Positions 1-11,433 of a stretch of 64,000 bases of DNA are shown piece by piece. Position numbers and translations under genes: made by a program. The stretch lies in NCBI GenBank assembly GCA_012934845.2, contig WNNJ02001570.1, positions 248,001-312,000 on the forward strand, written 5' to 3'. The notes below the pieces were generated by a model. The model was not told where the DNA came from. It saw only the letters and a list, made by a program, of their open reading frames with translations, and made no database searches. The DNA is from Pomphorhynchus laevis (Eukaryota; Acanthocephala; Palaeacanthocephala; Echinorhynchida; Pomphorhynchidae). Numbering within the stretch: the first letter of the stretch is position 1; the number at the start of each line of letters is the position of its first letter.

Positions 1-145
1 TACAATCGCAACTGATAGAAAATTTTGCACCAAGACGAAGATTAAAAAATTTGACAAAGTGCAAAAACTAAAATCAAGAAATTGGTCAAGGCAAATATAC
101 TACTATACTCTTTTTAAGAACAACATAATTATATTCAACCCCTAA

Positions 146-560
146 TGTAAGTGGACTGTTTTTTATAGCATTAGCTTTTAATTATATTGAAGTTTTACAA
201 ATTTTGATATTTTTTACAATTTAGAAAACAATCGTTTGTCATGTTTAATAAAAGAGCGAATAATTTTAAAGGATTTTATAGCAGTAGTGGTACACCTGGA
301 TCACAACGTGTTAGATGGCATAAGCCCAGACTTTTTATAGGCTACACCGACACATACCTTTTGGTCGCATTAATGTATTGTTGATTTGGAATTGCAATCA
401 GTAAGTATATAAATAAAAATGAATTAGTCACAATATTTATATTTTAGAATCGAGTTGATGTTTATTATGGCCACGATAACTTTGGTATTTCCAACCTCAT
501 TCATTGTATTCACATGGTATATGTACAAGCGTAGATGGAGCAAGACAAATAAATGATTTT
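146..560 (+). other. possible small spliced host gene (weak)
   Basis: Two intervals look like short introns: 146-225 starts GTAAGTGG and ends in a T-rich tract with TTTAG, and 403-449 starts GTAAGTAT and ends ATTTTAG. Between them an ATG at 241 opens a 46-residue frame (MFNKRANNFKGF...). After the second interval an ATG near 461 opens about 32 residues with a hydrophobic stretch (TLVFPTSFIVFTWYMY) and a basic end. The reading frame does not run cleanly across the second splice, so I cannot give one product. It could be a small membrane-protein gene, a UTR with chance frames, or neither. I recognise no family. The rest of 1-950 is AT-rich and shows nothing else. Confidence 0.2.
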
Positions 561-959
561 ATTCAACTTTATGTTTATTCAACAAAATTTGATTTTTGAC
601 TGTAATTTTGTTTTCATTTTTATTTTAAATTTTTGTTTCGACTGCAAATTGTTAAATTGTTTTTCGACAGTAAATTGTAAATTATTTCGACTGTAAACTG
701 TAAGTTGTTAATCGATGAGTCAAAATATACAATTCGTTATATAATAACTAATTTTTATACTTAAGTTACTGATTAATGAAGAAAGCTTAAATACATCCAG
801 GATTAAAATTTTAAAAGATTATATATTAGTTGACCTCTAATCCTAATTCTGAAACATCGTTTATTATTTATTAGTCAACAACAACAATTTCTTGACAAGA
901 AAAACAAACAATATACAATATTTTTTCCTGTAAACTAGTCCGGGTGTCGGTTCGTGAAG

Positions 960-1615
960 GCAGTTCACAGATCAAACTACTCCAGACATCGCGATCTGGG
1001 CGACGGACCAGAGTTCTCTTTCAGATAGCCCAAGGCAGTCTTCGGTCAGTTTTGAGATTTGATCTCTCAACCTGTACCGTGATCTGACTCGAGGTCTTTT
1101 TCCAGAGAGTCTGGCCTGGAAAACCCTCCGAGGAAGGCGATTCCCAGACATGATCAGAACGTGTCCTAGCCACCTCAGCTGACTTTCTTCGATGTGGAAA
1201 AGCAGCGACTTTACTCCTAGTCTATCCCGGACGACCGAATTCCTAGCCTTATCTCTAAGACTAAGACCGGCCACACCGCGAAGGAACCTCATTTCGGTCG
1301 CCTGTATCCAAAATATTATCCTTTTGTTTATAACCCAAAGTTCATGACCATAGGTTAAGATAGAAACGAAGATTGCGTGGTAAACCGAAAGCTTCGCCCG
1401 AAGACTCAACTCTCGCTTCACCACGACATACCTGTACGAAGAACGCAATGCTGCGTTACAAATCCGCGTCTCAATCTCCTAGATGTTCCTGCCGTCCCTC
1501 GAGAACAATACCCCAAGATACTTTTAATTCTCCATATCAGGAAGAACATTTTCTCCAATCCGGATTGACATTGGCAACTGAATCCGAGACGAGCACATAG
1601 CTACAGTCTTGGAGG
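960..1615 (-). mobile_element. LINE fragment, C-terminal end of reverse transcriptase protein
   Basis: The minus strand codes for the C-terminal part of a LINE ORF2 protein. An open stretch at 972-1448 contains ILTYGHELWVINKR, EMRFLRGVAGLSLRDKAR, and QLRWLGHVLIMSGNRLPRRV, which are typical of the region after the thumb in RTE/CR1-like LINEs. Reading upstream in another frame adds a YLGVLFSRDGRNI-type segment, so a frameshift lies near 1450. The fragment has no RT catalytic core and no endonuclease, so it is a decayed remnant. Its clade is not certain from so short a piece. It differs from the LA and LB LINE families elsewhere in the window. Confidence 0.7.
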
Positions 1616-1639
1616 TACTAACAAACATCCCTGCCGCTT

Positions 1640-2150
1640 TGCATTCCATCGTGAATGCTTCCTACATGCTGTGAATGCTTCTAGTTTCTTCAAGTCTAAG
1701 CTTGTCGAGCTTAATAGAATGGCAAAGTCAGCCATGTGGGAAGCTAGTTTGATTGATGATTGTCCAAAAGAACACAACATTTGACGCCACATATTTGCGT
1801 CAGCGCCTTATGGTCCTGCAGAACCCTGAGTGCGACGAGCTGCATTAATTATATCTTCGTATTTAATATCTTGAAAGCTTATTGGATGATGAGGAGTTGT
1901 GCTCGGAAGGTGGTCGGTGAGGCAGAATTTCTCGTAAATATTTGATGTATTTGGATGCAAGTCACCGAATCTTTGGCGGACCGTTTGTTCTCCACCCGGT
2001 CATCCAACCTCAAGACCCTGCCCGAGTTAACTGAGGCTGTAATTAATCGTGTCGCGGCAAATGTGTTCCCGCTAGACAGTAATTTCATGAATCGTCGAAT
2101 CCAACCATTGTATGGCCGTTGTCTGATCTCGGATTATTGCTTCTCTACAT
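1640..2150 (-). pseudogene. CR retrotransposon fragment, pre-RT and RT start
   Basis: Minus-strand translation gives NGWIRRFMKLLSSGNTFAATRL, then LTDHLPSTTPHHPISFQ, then ARRTQGSAGP and MWRQMLCSFGQSSIKLASHM. These line up in order with the pre-RT region of full CR copies in this window (compare QGAAGPSGVDASMWRSLL at 51960-53987). The frame changes at least once, and one in-frame stop replaces the Ser after GP. The RT catalytic motifs are absent. It lies directly beyond the 3' end of the LA LINE at 2230-3447, in the same orientation. Confidence 0.7.
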
Positions 2151-2229
2151 TTGTAGAAAATTAGCCTCCTGCAATAGGGATAACAACTCTTTCTTCTTCC
2201 ATAATAAATGACGACGTTCAATATGATAA

Positions 2230-3447
2230 TGTAGTGATTTATTAAAGCCTCTCCGCCTATCGGCTTGGGCATATAAAAAAAGATTATAAGATAACAAATA
2301 TAAAGTCAGAACAGTTGTCTTTCTTCTTATTTCTTGAGCTGCTTAAAATTTCATTGATTGGCTCGAATTGATTGTACGTGACACAGGTACGCATCGTCAG
2401 CCGAAATAAGCCTATAAGCCTACCCCCACTTCAGCGTATCTATTGTTTTTAAAGATAAACAAGGCAAATGAGCACAGGAAAATACATGTAAGAGTTATGA
2501 GCATGCTGTGTTGCAAAAACAGCATACACAAGTTGATGATCGTTCATGTATGATTCTTCCTTTTTTACAGAACTTGGGGTTATATCCGTCAAGCGAAGCT
2601 CTCCAGATTAAAGTGCGCTTACTTGCGAGAGGGCTACGCCAAGCTGTTTGAAGAAAAGCAGGAGTCTGATAGATATCCTGATCAAGTTTAAGTACTTTGC
2701 CGTAGAAGAAATTTAGATTTTTAAGAAAACCATCAGTCAAAGGAAGATTCATCTCTTTCTGCAATGAAACTGATAAAGGAGGCAACCTTGCTAGAACTTG
2801 AACAGCCGTGGATGAAGTTTTTGGAGATACGCCTACCAACCATTTTATAAATCTTGACAGGCACTTATCTAACTGGTAAAAGTGTTCTGAAGTCAAGTCT
2901 ATCCAGATACAAGCTAGTCCATATTGTAGTCTTGGAAGCAACATTATATAAAAATATCGTAACCCTGCCTCAAAAGATAATTTGCCTAGTTCGGACAGTC
3001 CAGATGTTGCCTTCACAATTTTATCACATTTAAGTTCAAAATGTTGATAGAAAGACCGTCTAGATGTGATTAACATTCCGAGATACAGATACTTCGATTC
3101 AAAATCGAGCGGAGCGTCTTGATAGCATAGAATGTCCGATCGACTTGGTCGACCTCCTCTTCGGAACTTAATTACCTTAGACTTTTCACGGTTTACTCGA
3201 ATACGATTAGTAAAACAGAACGCCGAGAGGGAGTTTAAAGCTACTTGGGCATTAGAAATAGATTTGGAAATAATAGCAAGATCGTCTGCATATTATACAC
3301 ATGAAATATCTAAAAGATTGTGACTTAGACTGCTAGGAAAATCAGCAATGATGAAACTGAATAATAAAGGACTTGGAGGGTCGTCCTGAAGGACAACGAT
3401 TGTCAAGAAACCCTTTCGAATAATTTATGCCGTCAAAAATGCGAAAT
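2230..3447 (-). mobile_element. LA-family LINE, 5'-truncated, with 3' UTR
   Basis: This 5'-truncated LINE copy covers late RT motifs, thumb and C-terminal cysteine region. Read on the minus strand it starts at a LRIFDGINYS segment, passes YADDLAIISK (with a TAA just before the Tyr), then an open frame of 193 residues at 2495-3076 (ARLPPLSVS, WRASLDGYNPKFCKKGR, CVCCFCNTAC). The last motif resembles the C-terminal zinc-type motif of many LINE ORF2 proteins. The 3' UTR runs to about 2230. It is nearly identical, in opposite orientation, to the LA copy at the right end of the window. It follows immediately after the 3' end of the CR copy at 3548-4990. Confidence 0.85.
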
Positions 3448-3485
3448 AATTTTTTTAATAATTTTATAATAACAATTCATTTTCA

Positions 3486-3506
3486 GTTACCCGCGAATGG
3501 CTCTTC
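3486..3506 (-). promoter_or_regulatory. CR 3' UTR motif
   Basis: On the minus strand this reads GAGCCATTCGCGGGTAACT, 40 bases downstream of the CR coding end at 3548. It is a variant of the GCCCATTTGCGGGAACC motif in the 3' UTRs of several other CR copies here. Its position suggests part of the RNA structure that the element's own RT recognises; that role is inferred. Confidence 0.5.
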
Positions 3507-3547
3507 TATATATTTTTACAAAATTGTTCAATCATTTTTGAAGTCTT

Positions 3548-4990
3548 TTATTGTGAAGTTGTATTCTCACACTGCTTTATAGCGCAACATCGTCGTAGAC
3601 AAAACGACGAATTCTTGGCTATGGCGACGACAATCTTTGTTCGAATTTGGTTTACGCAGGTCGCGTAATCAATATTGTTTTTATTGGCTATCTTGCGAGA
3701 TATTTTTAAGGACTTGATTGACATCCATTCCAATTCCTCCACTCATTGTTAGTACGAAAAGATACAATACAGCTCTTTCAATCCTGGTTACTCGTTCGGC
3801 ATATTTTGCTAGTTTCCTTGAACGATGGTAATTATAGCTAGCAGTAGGACCTGAGATATAGGAAGGAGCATGACAGTTATAGATACAGATGTTCAAAAAG
3901 GACCGCTCTAGATTTCCATTCTCAGTAATGTTATAAGCAACATCCAATCGAGCCTCGTCAGCACGAGTGATTGCACGGTCTTAAATGAAACATCATCACT
4001 CAGTGGAGACAAGTGGGTTCTGTAACAGAACCCACTTTGGGTTCTGTTACAGTGGGTCACAGTGGGTTCTGTAACGACCAAGTATGACACTTGCTTAATT
4101 GTATTTGCGACGATGTCTCGCACAATATTGTGTCTGATGGATGGTATACCCTCAGTTTGACAGGAAAGTGCATGCGTAGTGGTCAATGGCTCTCCACAAC
4201 AACACTTTGTAATCACCTCATCCAGATATATTCCATACCACACAGCTAGAGCGTCTTTAAACGTCTCCTTAGATATCCTGAAATCTTGTCTGCTAAAGAT
4301 ACGATTCGAAAGCCATAAAAAAGCTCCCTTGTCGGCGGCGTACTTTAGAGTATTTTTCCAGCTTTCATCAGCAGACTGTAAAAATTGAAGTCTCTTGTTC
4401 GCGTCGTATTCTAATTTTCCCAATTTTATTTTTTCTAATATTTTTGTTTCCATATTTATAATTCCTAAACCCATTATACCGTCCAAGTACGGTCGACACT
4501 GTTCTAAAGATGATTCATATGTGAATTTGGCAAGCTCCATCGGATTCGATATTCCAAGCCCACCTTGGCTAAATGGAAAAAACTACACCGTACTCAGTTC
4601 TTCAAACTGTTTAACAGATCCAAACATCTTTGGTATGAAATGCTCACGCAAAGAATCCGCCAGTGGTTTCCATATAATTGTGTCAACTGGTGTTGTTCTT
4701 AGGATATGAGTCCAACTAAACTGCAGAGTCTGAGTTAACGCCGCCTGTGCGACTTGGGCATCCACCGACATTACCTGCCCAAGCTTGTGAATCTCCTCTA
4801 TCCAACTCGTGATTTTTTCTTTAACGAAAAATTCGGCGTATTCAGGCTCACCAATAAACGAACCCAAAAGCATTGCACCTTCTGCACAAACTTCAACACC
4901 GGTACCATCAAATATTTTCCTTGCTTCGTCAATAAATTCAGTATGCACTAGGATTTTACATTTTTGGAGATTTCATATATATCTATACGC
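3548..4990 (-). pseudogene. CR retrotransposon, 5'-truncated, RT thumb to REL endonuclease
   Basis: A broken CR protein from just after the RT catalytic core to the C terminus. In order on the minus strand: KCKILVHTEFIDEARK, GVEVCAEGAMLLGSFIGEPEYAE, the helical linker ending in ADKGAFLWLSN, the zinc knuckle (CCCGEPLTTTHALSC), IPSIRHNIVRD, then in another frame NLERSFLNICIYN, SRKLAKYAERV and the conserved tail. The ARLD part of the endonuclease is disrupted by a short duplicated and inverted stretch at about 4010-4085. At least three frame changes are visible. The truncated 5' end at about 4990 abuts unassigned DNA; 4991-5205 holds nothing I recognise. Confidence 0.85.
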
Positions 4991-5205
4991 CGGCCCATTA
5001 TGTATAAAGGCTAGCTTCTACAGGGCTAGCTTCCCCCATCAACTGACACACGTCGTAAACTAGAGCTTCTGCACCCGTCATCACAGAGAGTTTGTTCTCA
5101 ACATGGAGTCGCTTTGGGAGACTTACCGGCTTTGTTGCGTTCACACACTCGACCACTCAACGTTGATCGAATCACGGTTTTGCGGCAATTGAGTCATTTC
5201 CTTCG

Positions 5206-7164
5206 TCAACCGGTCCAGGTTGTTTTGCACTCAGGCCGGAACATCTTTATGATATGATTGAGGCCGATTCTGGCGGTAATTTGCTGGACACACTCACTCA
5301 TCTAGTCAATCACCTACTTTCAGGTTCTGTTCCAAATTCTTTAGCTCCCTTCATTGCAGGTGCAAATCTTTTCGGCCTCCCCAAAAAGGATGGAGGCATT
5401 CGACCAGTAGCGGTGAGTGAGACGTACGACGTTTATGTTCAAAATGTGCCTGCTCTCGCTTACGGGACCGCTTCGCATCATTCTTTGCTCCCATACAACT
5501 CGGAGTTGCCTCACGAAATGCAGTAGATATGATTGTTCATAAAGTCTTTCGCACTCATCATAGTCGATCAAATGATCCCAATTGGGTGTGGGCTAAGGTC
5601 GACCTGTCAAACGCATTTAATAGTATTAGCAGATCTTCAATCATTTCTGCCGTTAATATTAATGTTCCAGAGCTGTCGTCGTAGGTATTTTTCTGCTTAA
5701 AATCGCCCTTCCCCTTACGATTTGGTCAGTTCAGACATTTACTATCATCGGAGGGAGTACAACAAGGCGACCCGCTATCTCCAATGCTTTTTTCGTTAGC
5801 AATTCAAAACACAATCTCGAAAATCTCTAATATCCCTGCAATTGTACACAACCAATGGTATTTGGATGATGGGATAATCGGTGGAAGTCCATAGGCAATC
5901 GCTCAGTCCCTCAACACCTTGAGTATTGACTTACTCACACTCAATCTTCATCTTAATTGTTCAAAAACCGAAATAGTCGGCGTGCCTGACGCTATTCAAA
6001 TTTGTTCAAACCTGTGCCACTCATCTCCGGCTACCAACACTACATGCAATTTTCAGTTGTTGGGGTCACCAATTGGCTCAACTGACTTTATCAAAGACGT
6101 CTTGCTCAGGGATTTGTTACCAAGGCTTACGAAAGAAATTGAAGTCATTGCAAACTTTCCAGATCCCCAGTCGGCCTACCTTCTCCTTAGACACTGTGCG
6201 TTCCGCCCCCAAGATCGGTCATCTAATGCGCACCATTTCACCATTAACACTAAGAGGTTTCACTCAGGCTTTTGATGATGTTATCATGAAAGCTTTTGAA
6301 AATTTAACAGCCTCACAGTTAACTGTCTCTGCTAAGATTCAGGCTTCACTACCCTTCCGCTTAGGTGGTTTCGGTCTCAGGAATACTACAATTCATTCAA
6401 GCAACGCGTTTGTCAAGAGTGTCCGAGCTGTCTGCGAGATTTCGTCCAGAGAACCTAACCAATATGTCGGGTTTGAGGGAGCATTGTCAGAATTGTCAGT
6501 ATTGACTGGGAAAGATAACCTCCAACATATTTGCTCCGACGATTCCACAACGTCCTTCCACATTGACCGTCTGCGCTTCGATCGCCTGCTTGAGGAATCC
6601 AACAATCTGGATAAGGCCAGATTACGTGCGACAGCCTGTTCAAAAGCTGCGACATGGCTTCAGGTTACGCTTATCATTAGCCAAGTTCTAGATCTAACCC
6701 CAACACAATTCTGCGTTTTCTGTCGCATGTGGTTAGGTTTAGCGATTTTCCCTCCTAATCATAAGTGTGGGCGATGCTATTCCGATACCGACCTTCTGGG
6801 TTTTCACGCCCTTACCTGCCAATATGGTGGTCATCGCGGGTTGAGGCACGATGGCATAAGAGACGTCATCTATGAAGCGGCCCAGTTTGCACGTATGCAC
6901 GTTGGCCTGGAGGTCCGGGGGTTATTGACTGATGTAAAAGAGCGCCCGGCCGATATTCTAATATACGGAGATCCTCCTGAAGCGATTGACTTCGCAGTCA
7001 CGCACCCACAACAAGTTGCATACGTAGATATCGCGAGCGCAAGTGGAGGGGCAGCAGCGGCGGCTTATGCCAACAATGTGAAAGATCGTAAATATCGGTC
7101 AAGAATGGAAGCAGCCGGATACAAGTTTACACCGGCAGTAATCGAGTGTTTTGGGGTGGAATGA
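5206..7164 (+). pseudogene. second REL-endonuclease retrotransposon family, RT + endonuclease
   Basis: A different early-branching non-LTR family from CR. Visible in order: RPEHLYDMIEADSGGNLLD; LFGLPKKDGGIRPVAVSE (RT); KVDLSNAFNSISR (motif A); EGVQQGDPLSPMLFSLA (motif B); WYLDDGIIGG (motif C, YLDD rather than YADD); QLLGSPIGSTDF (motif E region); a long linker; the zinc knuckle CGRC...FHALTC; RHDGIRDVI; and RPADILIYGD ... AIDFAVTHP ... KDRKYRSRM. The RPAD, D and K..KY spacing fits the restriction-enzyme-like endonuclease of R2-type elements. Several frame changes occur around 5400-5700 and one in-frame stop near 5893. The last 363 residues (6073-7164) are one open frame. No N-terminal zinc-finger region is visible, so it is probably 5'-truncated near 5200. 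Confidence 0.85.
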
Positions 7165-8337
7165 TGCCGGCCTTTACGTCATCCGGCGCATTGCTGGCCG
7201 CATGAGCAGAAAAGTGGTGTTAGATATAACATCGTAGCTGCTCGATTATTCCAACCATCGTCCGTCGCCTTAATGCGTGCCAACGCAAGCGCGATTCTGG
7301 CTTCGCTAGACAATATACAGCCCTTCACAAGCCTACCTAGGTCAGCGTCCGAACCTAGGATTCGAACCTTTAGCCAAGGCATATGTGATATGGTCGAGGT
7401 CCAGAACGGAACGGTTCATACAGACCATTTTTGCGATGACACACGTTTGGAAGGTTGTAATAATCAACGTGATCGAACAGACTTTTTACTAAATCCAGTT
7501 GCTTTATTAACAACAGCCAACTCGAAGTCGTTCTGTGAGCTCGATGTGCGAGACCAGAATAGCCCTCCAATTCTACTGACGACCAGTTCAGTCAAAACCG
7601 TTCAACGTGCAGTGGATCTGGGAATAAGACCTCAAATTAAACTTAACGTTCCTGAGACCGACGAGTGTTGCCTGTTGCTGAAAGAAAGCCACGATAGACA
7701 CGATGAAGAAGGCAATCTTCGGAATATGGATTCGTATCATGACCGAAAAATTTCAAACAGCGAGGCTGATGAATGTTACAATTTTGTGGGCAACAATCAA
7801 GTAAGAACATCGCTTGGTGATTGTGGAAAAGAAGACGACACTTCTACCTGGACAATGAATACGGATTTCAATAACAGACAAAATTACACCCAATTATTGT
7901 GTAACCCTTCCATCTCATTGGACAATTCGCACTCTGCGATCGGCAACTTCGGGATATGTGATCCGGCATTTGACTATCCAACAGGCAATACTCTCGCTGA
8001 TACAGAAGAAGCAACAGGAATTAACGGGGATGACGATATTTTCGGCGACGATCGCGCTTCTCCTACTTCGTCAAACTTATCCGAATGAGATAACGATCTT
8101 CACGGATCCAGAGACCCCACAAACAGAGGCGATGCAGCCGGATCGCACTTTAATGTGATCAATGGAGACCTCAATAGACTGATCAGTCCGGAACTAAACG
8201 TGATGCGGTCTTTAGGACAAAACCCGACAGTAACTGAGTTGCAGTACAATCAACGCGTGGACTCGGACGGTAACGAAACCTCCGAGTTTCGCGAGCCCAT
8301 CACAATTGATAAGAAGATGAAGAGCAACAATGTGTAG
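7165..8337 (+). pseudogene. C-terminal tail of the 5206-7164 element, long and acidic
   Basis: Just after the stop at 7164, the next frame reads WNDAGLYVIRRIAGRMSRK and the original frame then reads SGVRYNIVAARLFQPSSVALMRANASAIL. Both continue the REL protein, so two small frame changes interrupt it. From 7273 one frame stays open for 271 residues to 8088. After a single stop it continues in frame from 8089 to 8337. The tail is rich in Asp, Glu, Asn and Ser with scattered Cys, and has no hydrophobic segment or motif I recognise. Related REL proteins known to me usually end soon after the RANAxAIL segment, so a tail of about 350 residues is unusual. It might instead be a separate gene fused by chance. 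Confidence 0.5.
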
Positions 8338-8339
8338 TT

Positions 8340-8815
8340 ACTAATGATGACTTGTAATTTTTAAATATGCATCTATCAAATTATTTAAATCTATTTTGAC
8401 TTATACTTTATCCTTATAGACAATATATATTATATATTTTCCATAAGATAAGAAGATGAAGAGCAAACAATATGTAGTTCCCGTTTTTATAAAATGACAA
8501 GACAAAACAAAAATTTTTATTTCATTATTATAATTTTTGATAATTTTTTTTGAGTAATTTAATATATTTTTCCTTTTAATCTTGGGTTGCGGTTCTTTTT
8601 CTTTGAAATTTGTTTTTTTAACAAATGAGTGTGTGTTTGTAATGTTTTTCTTTGAAGTTTTTTTTAAACCTTGTATATAATGTGTATGAATGTGTGTTTG
8701 TAATGTTTTTCTTTGAAGTTTGTTTCTATGTTTTATTGTAATTTGTATAAATGGCAACTTTAGTAATTTTTTGTAGTTTCCTGACAATGATAGCAGTAGC
8801 TATTGAAATATCGGA
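8340..8815. other. AT-rich spacer with a two-copy short tandem repeat
   Basis: No gene is supported. A unit reading GTGTGTTTGTAATGTTTTTC followed by TTTGAAGTTT occurs twice, at about 8631 and 8691, 60 bases apart. The long minus-strand frame here is low-complexity and is not credible as a protein. Confidence 0.5.
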
Positions 8816-8859
8816 CATTAACGTTTTGTTGTATTAAATAAAAATACTATTCTTCGTTC

Positions 8860-9340
8860 AAATAATTTGAAACAGAATGAGACATTCTGGGGGGAATAAT
8901 TATTTTTGTATCTAAATGCCATTCCCAGAAAAAAGAAATTAAATATTTCTTCGATATTTCGTTCGCTAACCGCGGACATTATCAAGAAGTATCTGAAACA
9001 ATAAAACAAGTTAAGTTACAGTGTATGAAAAACAAAATCATTTTGGACATTCAAATTTGGTTCGAAGATCTTAATAGCGACAGCCTCCATAACTAATCGG
9101 CGTTTTAAGTTAGGCTCGGAAATCAAAACTGACACATTGTCAAAGTCGATGTCATGCCCAGTTTGATGAGCATGGTCTGCTAATGCTGACTGCGCTGATG
9201 TTGTGAGTGCCTTCTTATGTTCTTTTAATCTAGTTTTTAGAGTACGTCCAGTTTGTCCAATGTATATGCTTATACAATCACTACACCCAACCTTGTACAC
9301 TACACCCATCTTATCAAAATAAGTCCTTCTTGGTTTGGTG
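8860..9340 (-). repeat. PLE-1 terminal repeat, element 3' side
   Basis: This segment matches 11434-11911 almost base for base. It carries the end of the GIY-YIG domain, a short spacer, and the beginning of the next protein copy (start near 9009 on the minus strand). Confidence 0.85.
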
Positions 9341-11433
9341 ACTAGTGCATCAAGATGATATGTACATCGGGTACCATAAAACATTTTTAATGGTAATCCT
9401 GACTGGAAAACGAATCTCTTTATTTTATTAAGAATATCCTCACTTAAACTACCCATTGCGGGAATATAGAAGCAGTGTTTCAATTTTTGAGGACCAATGA
9501 AGTTGGATTGCGCGGAAGTGTGAATACGTTCTTTTGTTTTCTTAATTATTCTATGTAAGATATCTATCGGGTAGCCTAGAGATGTAAATATTCTCAAAAC
9601 TTTGCTTAATTCGGCGTTTAGATAAATTTCTTTGTTACAAATTCGATACGCTCTTAAACAGAAGCCACGAAACACACCTAGTTTTGTTGATGTCGAGTGA
9701 CTGCTGTCCCAAGGAATATACAAGCTAGTTTCTGTAGCTTTTCTGAATACTTTAGTGACGGAGACATCAGTGGTCAAAACTAAGCAATCTAGGAATGGTA
9801 AAAACTCATTAGAAGGCCAGGTAATTGTCACTTCTATTCGAGGATTCAATGAATTGAAAATTCTAACAAAATCATCTGCTTTATCACGACTTTCTGGCCA
9901 AATAACAAATATATCATCGATGTAACGATAAAATGCGATAGGTCGTATATCACAACGGCTTATAGCTTCTTCCTCTAACTTTTGCATGTACAGGTCAGCC
10001 AAGGCGGGGCCGATTGGTGATCCCATAGCTACACCAAAAAGTTGTTTATATATAATGCTATCAAAGGAAAAGTTCGTTGTGCATGCTAACTGGAATAATC
10101 TCCTACATTTAACCAAATGTTCACTATCTGTTTAAGGGGATCCGAGTTTTGATATCGCAAAGTCGACAGCATCATCTACTGACACATTAGTAAACAGTGA
10201 TTTCACATCTAGTGTGAAAATTACATACGTTATCTGATTTAAGTCTAGTGCTCTCAATTTGTTAACAAAATCAGTATTATTTAGCACTTTCGTAGGAATT
10301 GACATCACAATAGGTTTTAGCAAACTTGACAAGAACTTACCTACACCATAGTTAAATGCACATTTCATTGACACAATAGGACGTAAGGGACAGTCTAGCT
10401 TATGGATTTTGGGCAAACCGTACATGTGAGGTACAAGAGGATCGGGTGGAAACATTTGGAGATATTCTACACGCGTGATCAATCCTTTTGAAGCGAAATA
10501 TTTAAGTAGTGTTACCAATTCACGTGCCCACGCTTTTGCCGTATTTCTTAAAGAAGGTTCAAATGTGGATGTATCTACCAAAATAGACAACATCTTTTTA
10601 TTGTAATCAGATTTATCCAACAACACTACACAATTCCCCTTATCAGCTTTAGTCAGGACTATTTGATTGTTCTCACGAAGATCTTTTAAAGCGTTCAATT
10701 CAGCTCTGGAGATGTTGAAACGAATTGATCTATTCACATTTGTCCTATATATATGATGTCTAAGACCAGTAAGTTTGTGAACTAACAATTGTTTATTTTG
10801 ATGTCCCTCAAAGTTTTCTACAACCTTTTGACTAAGTAACTCTAGTTATGTGGTAACCGATATTGAATCACTAAATTTCAGTGATGATCCACAAATTCCA
10901 AACTTAAGACCTTTCCTTAAAATTTTTAACTGATTTTCAGAAATATTCTGTTTACTTAGATTCACTACAGGCATGGGTTGGGGAGTCACAACATCGACGC
11001 TAGGCAAGGTGTTTCGTAGTTGGTGAAGTGTGGTTGACAATAGAAACGTAATCTTACGCATTAATCTGGATACCTTGTTCATAAACAGCTTGTAAAGAAT
11101 ATTCTGAATAAATCCTTGGATCTGATTCCATTCCACAGCATTAACAATTTCTTTTAGATCCTCCTCGAGTTTTGAAACACGGAGCTTTTGATTTCGAATA
11201 ATCCAATACTTGTGACTAATTTCACATTTGAGTAAACTGTGCACAGCATCTTTTATAATACGATAAGCTTTGTTTGTCATTCTTGAACACCCAGAAAATG
11301 ATAATTTTGCAAAGTTGGGCTGCAGATTGTTTCGAGAGCAATGATCAAGGAAACGAATGTCCAAATAGCTAATCATAATTAATTGTAAACTGCGAATATA
11401 TTGCTTCAGAGAAAGTCTCAGATTGCGGCCATA

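Noticed and set aside
3132-3323. Plus-strand 63-residue frame, with an almost identical frame on the minus strand at 63454-63645
   Set aside because: Both are antisense shadows of the LA reverse transcriptase around YADD; the match simply reflects the two inverted LA copies.
7273-8088. Independent host gene of 271 residues
   Set aside because: The frame continues the retrotransposon protein (RANASAIL segment at its start); a separate origin remains possible but is the less simple reading.
8401-8787. A 128-residue minus-strand open frame
   Set aside because: Low-complexity Lys/Asn/Thr-rich translation of an AT-rich tandem repeat; no family resemblance.
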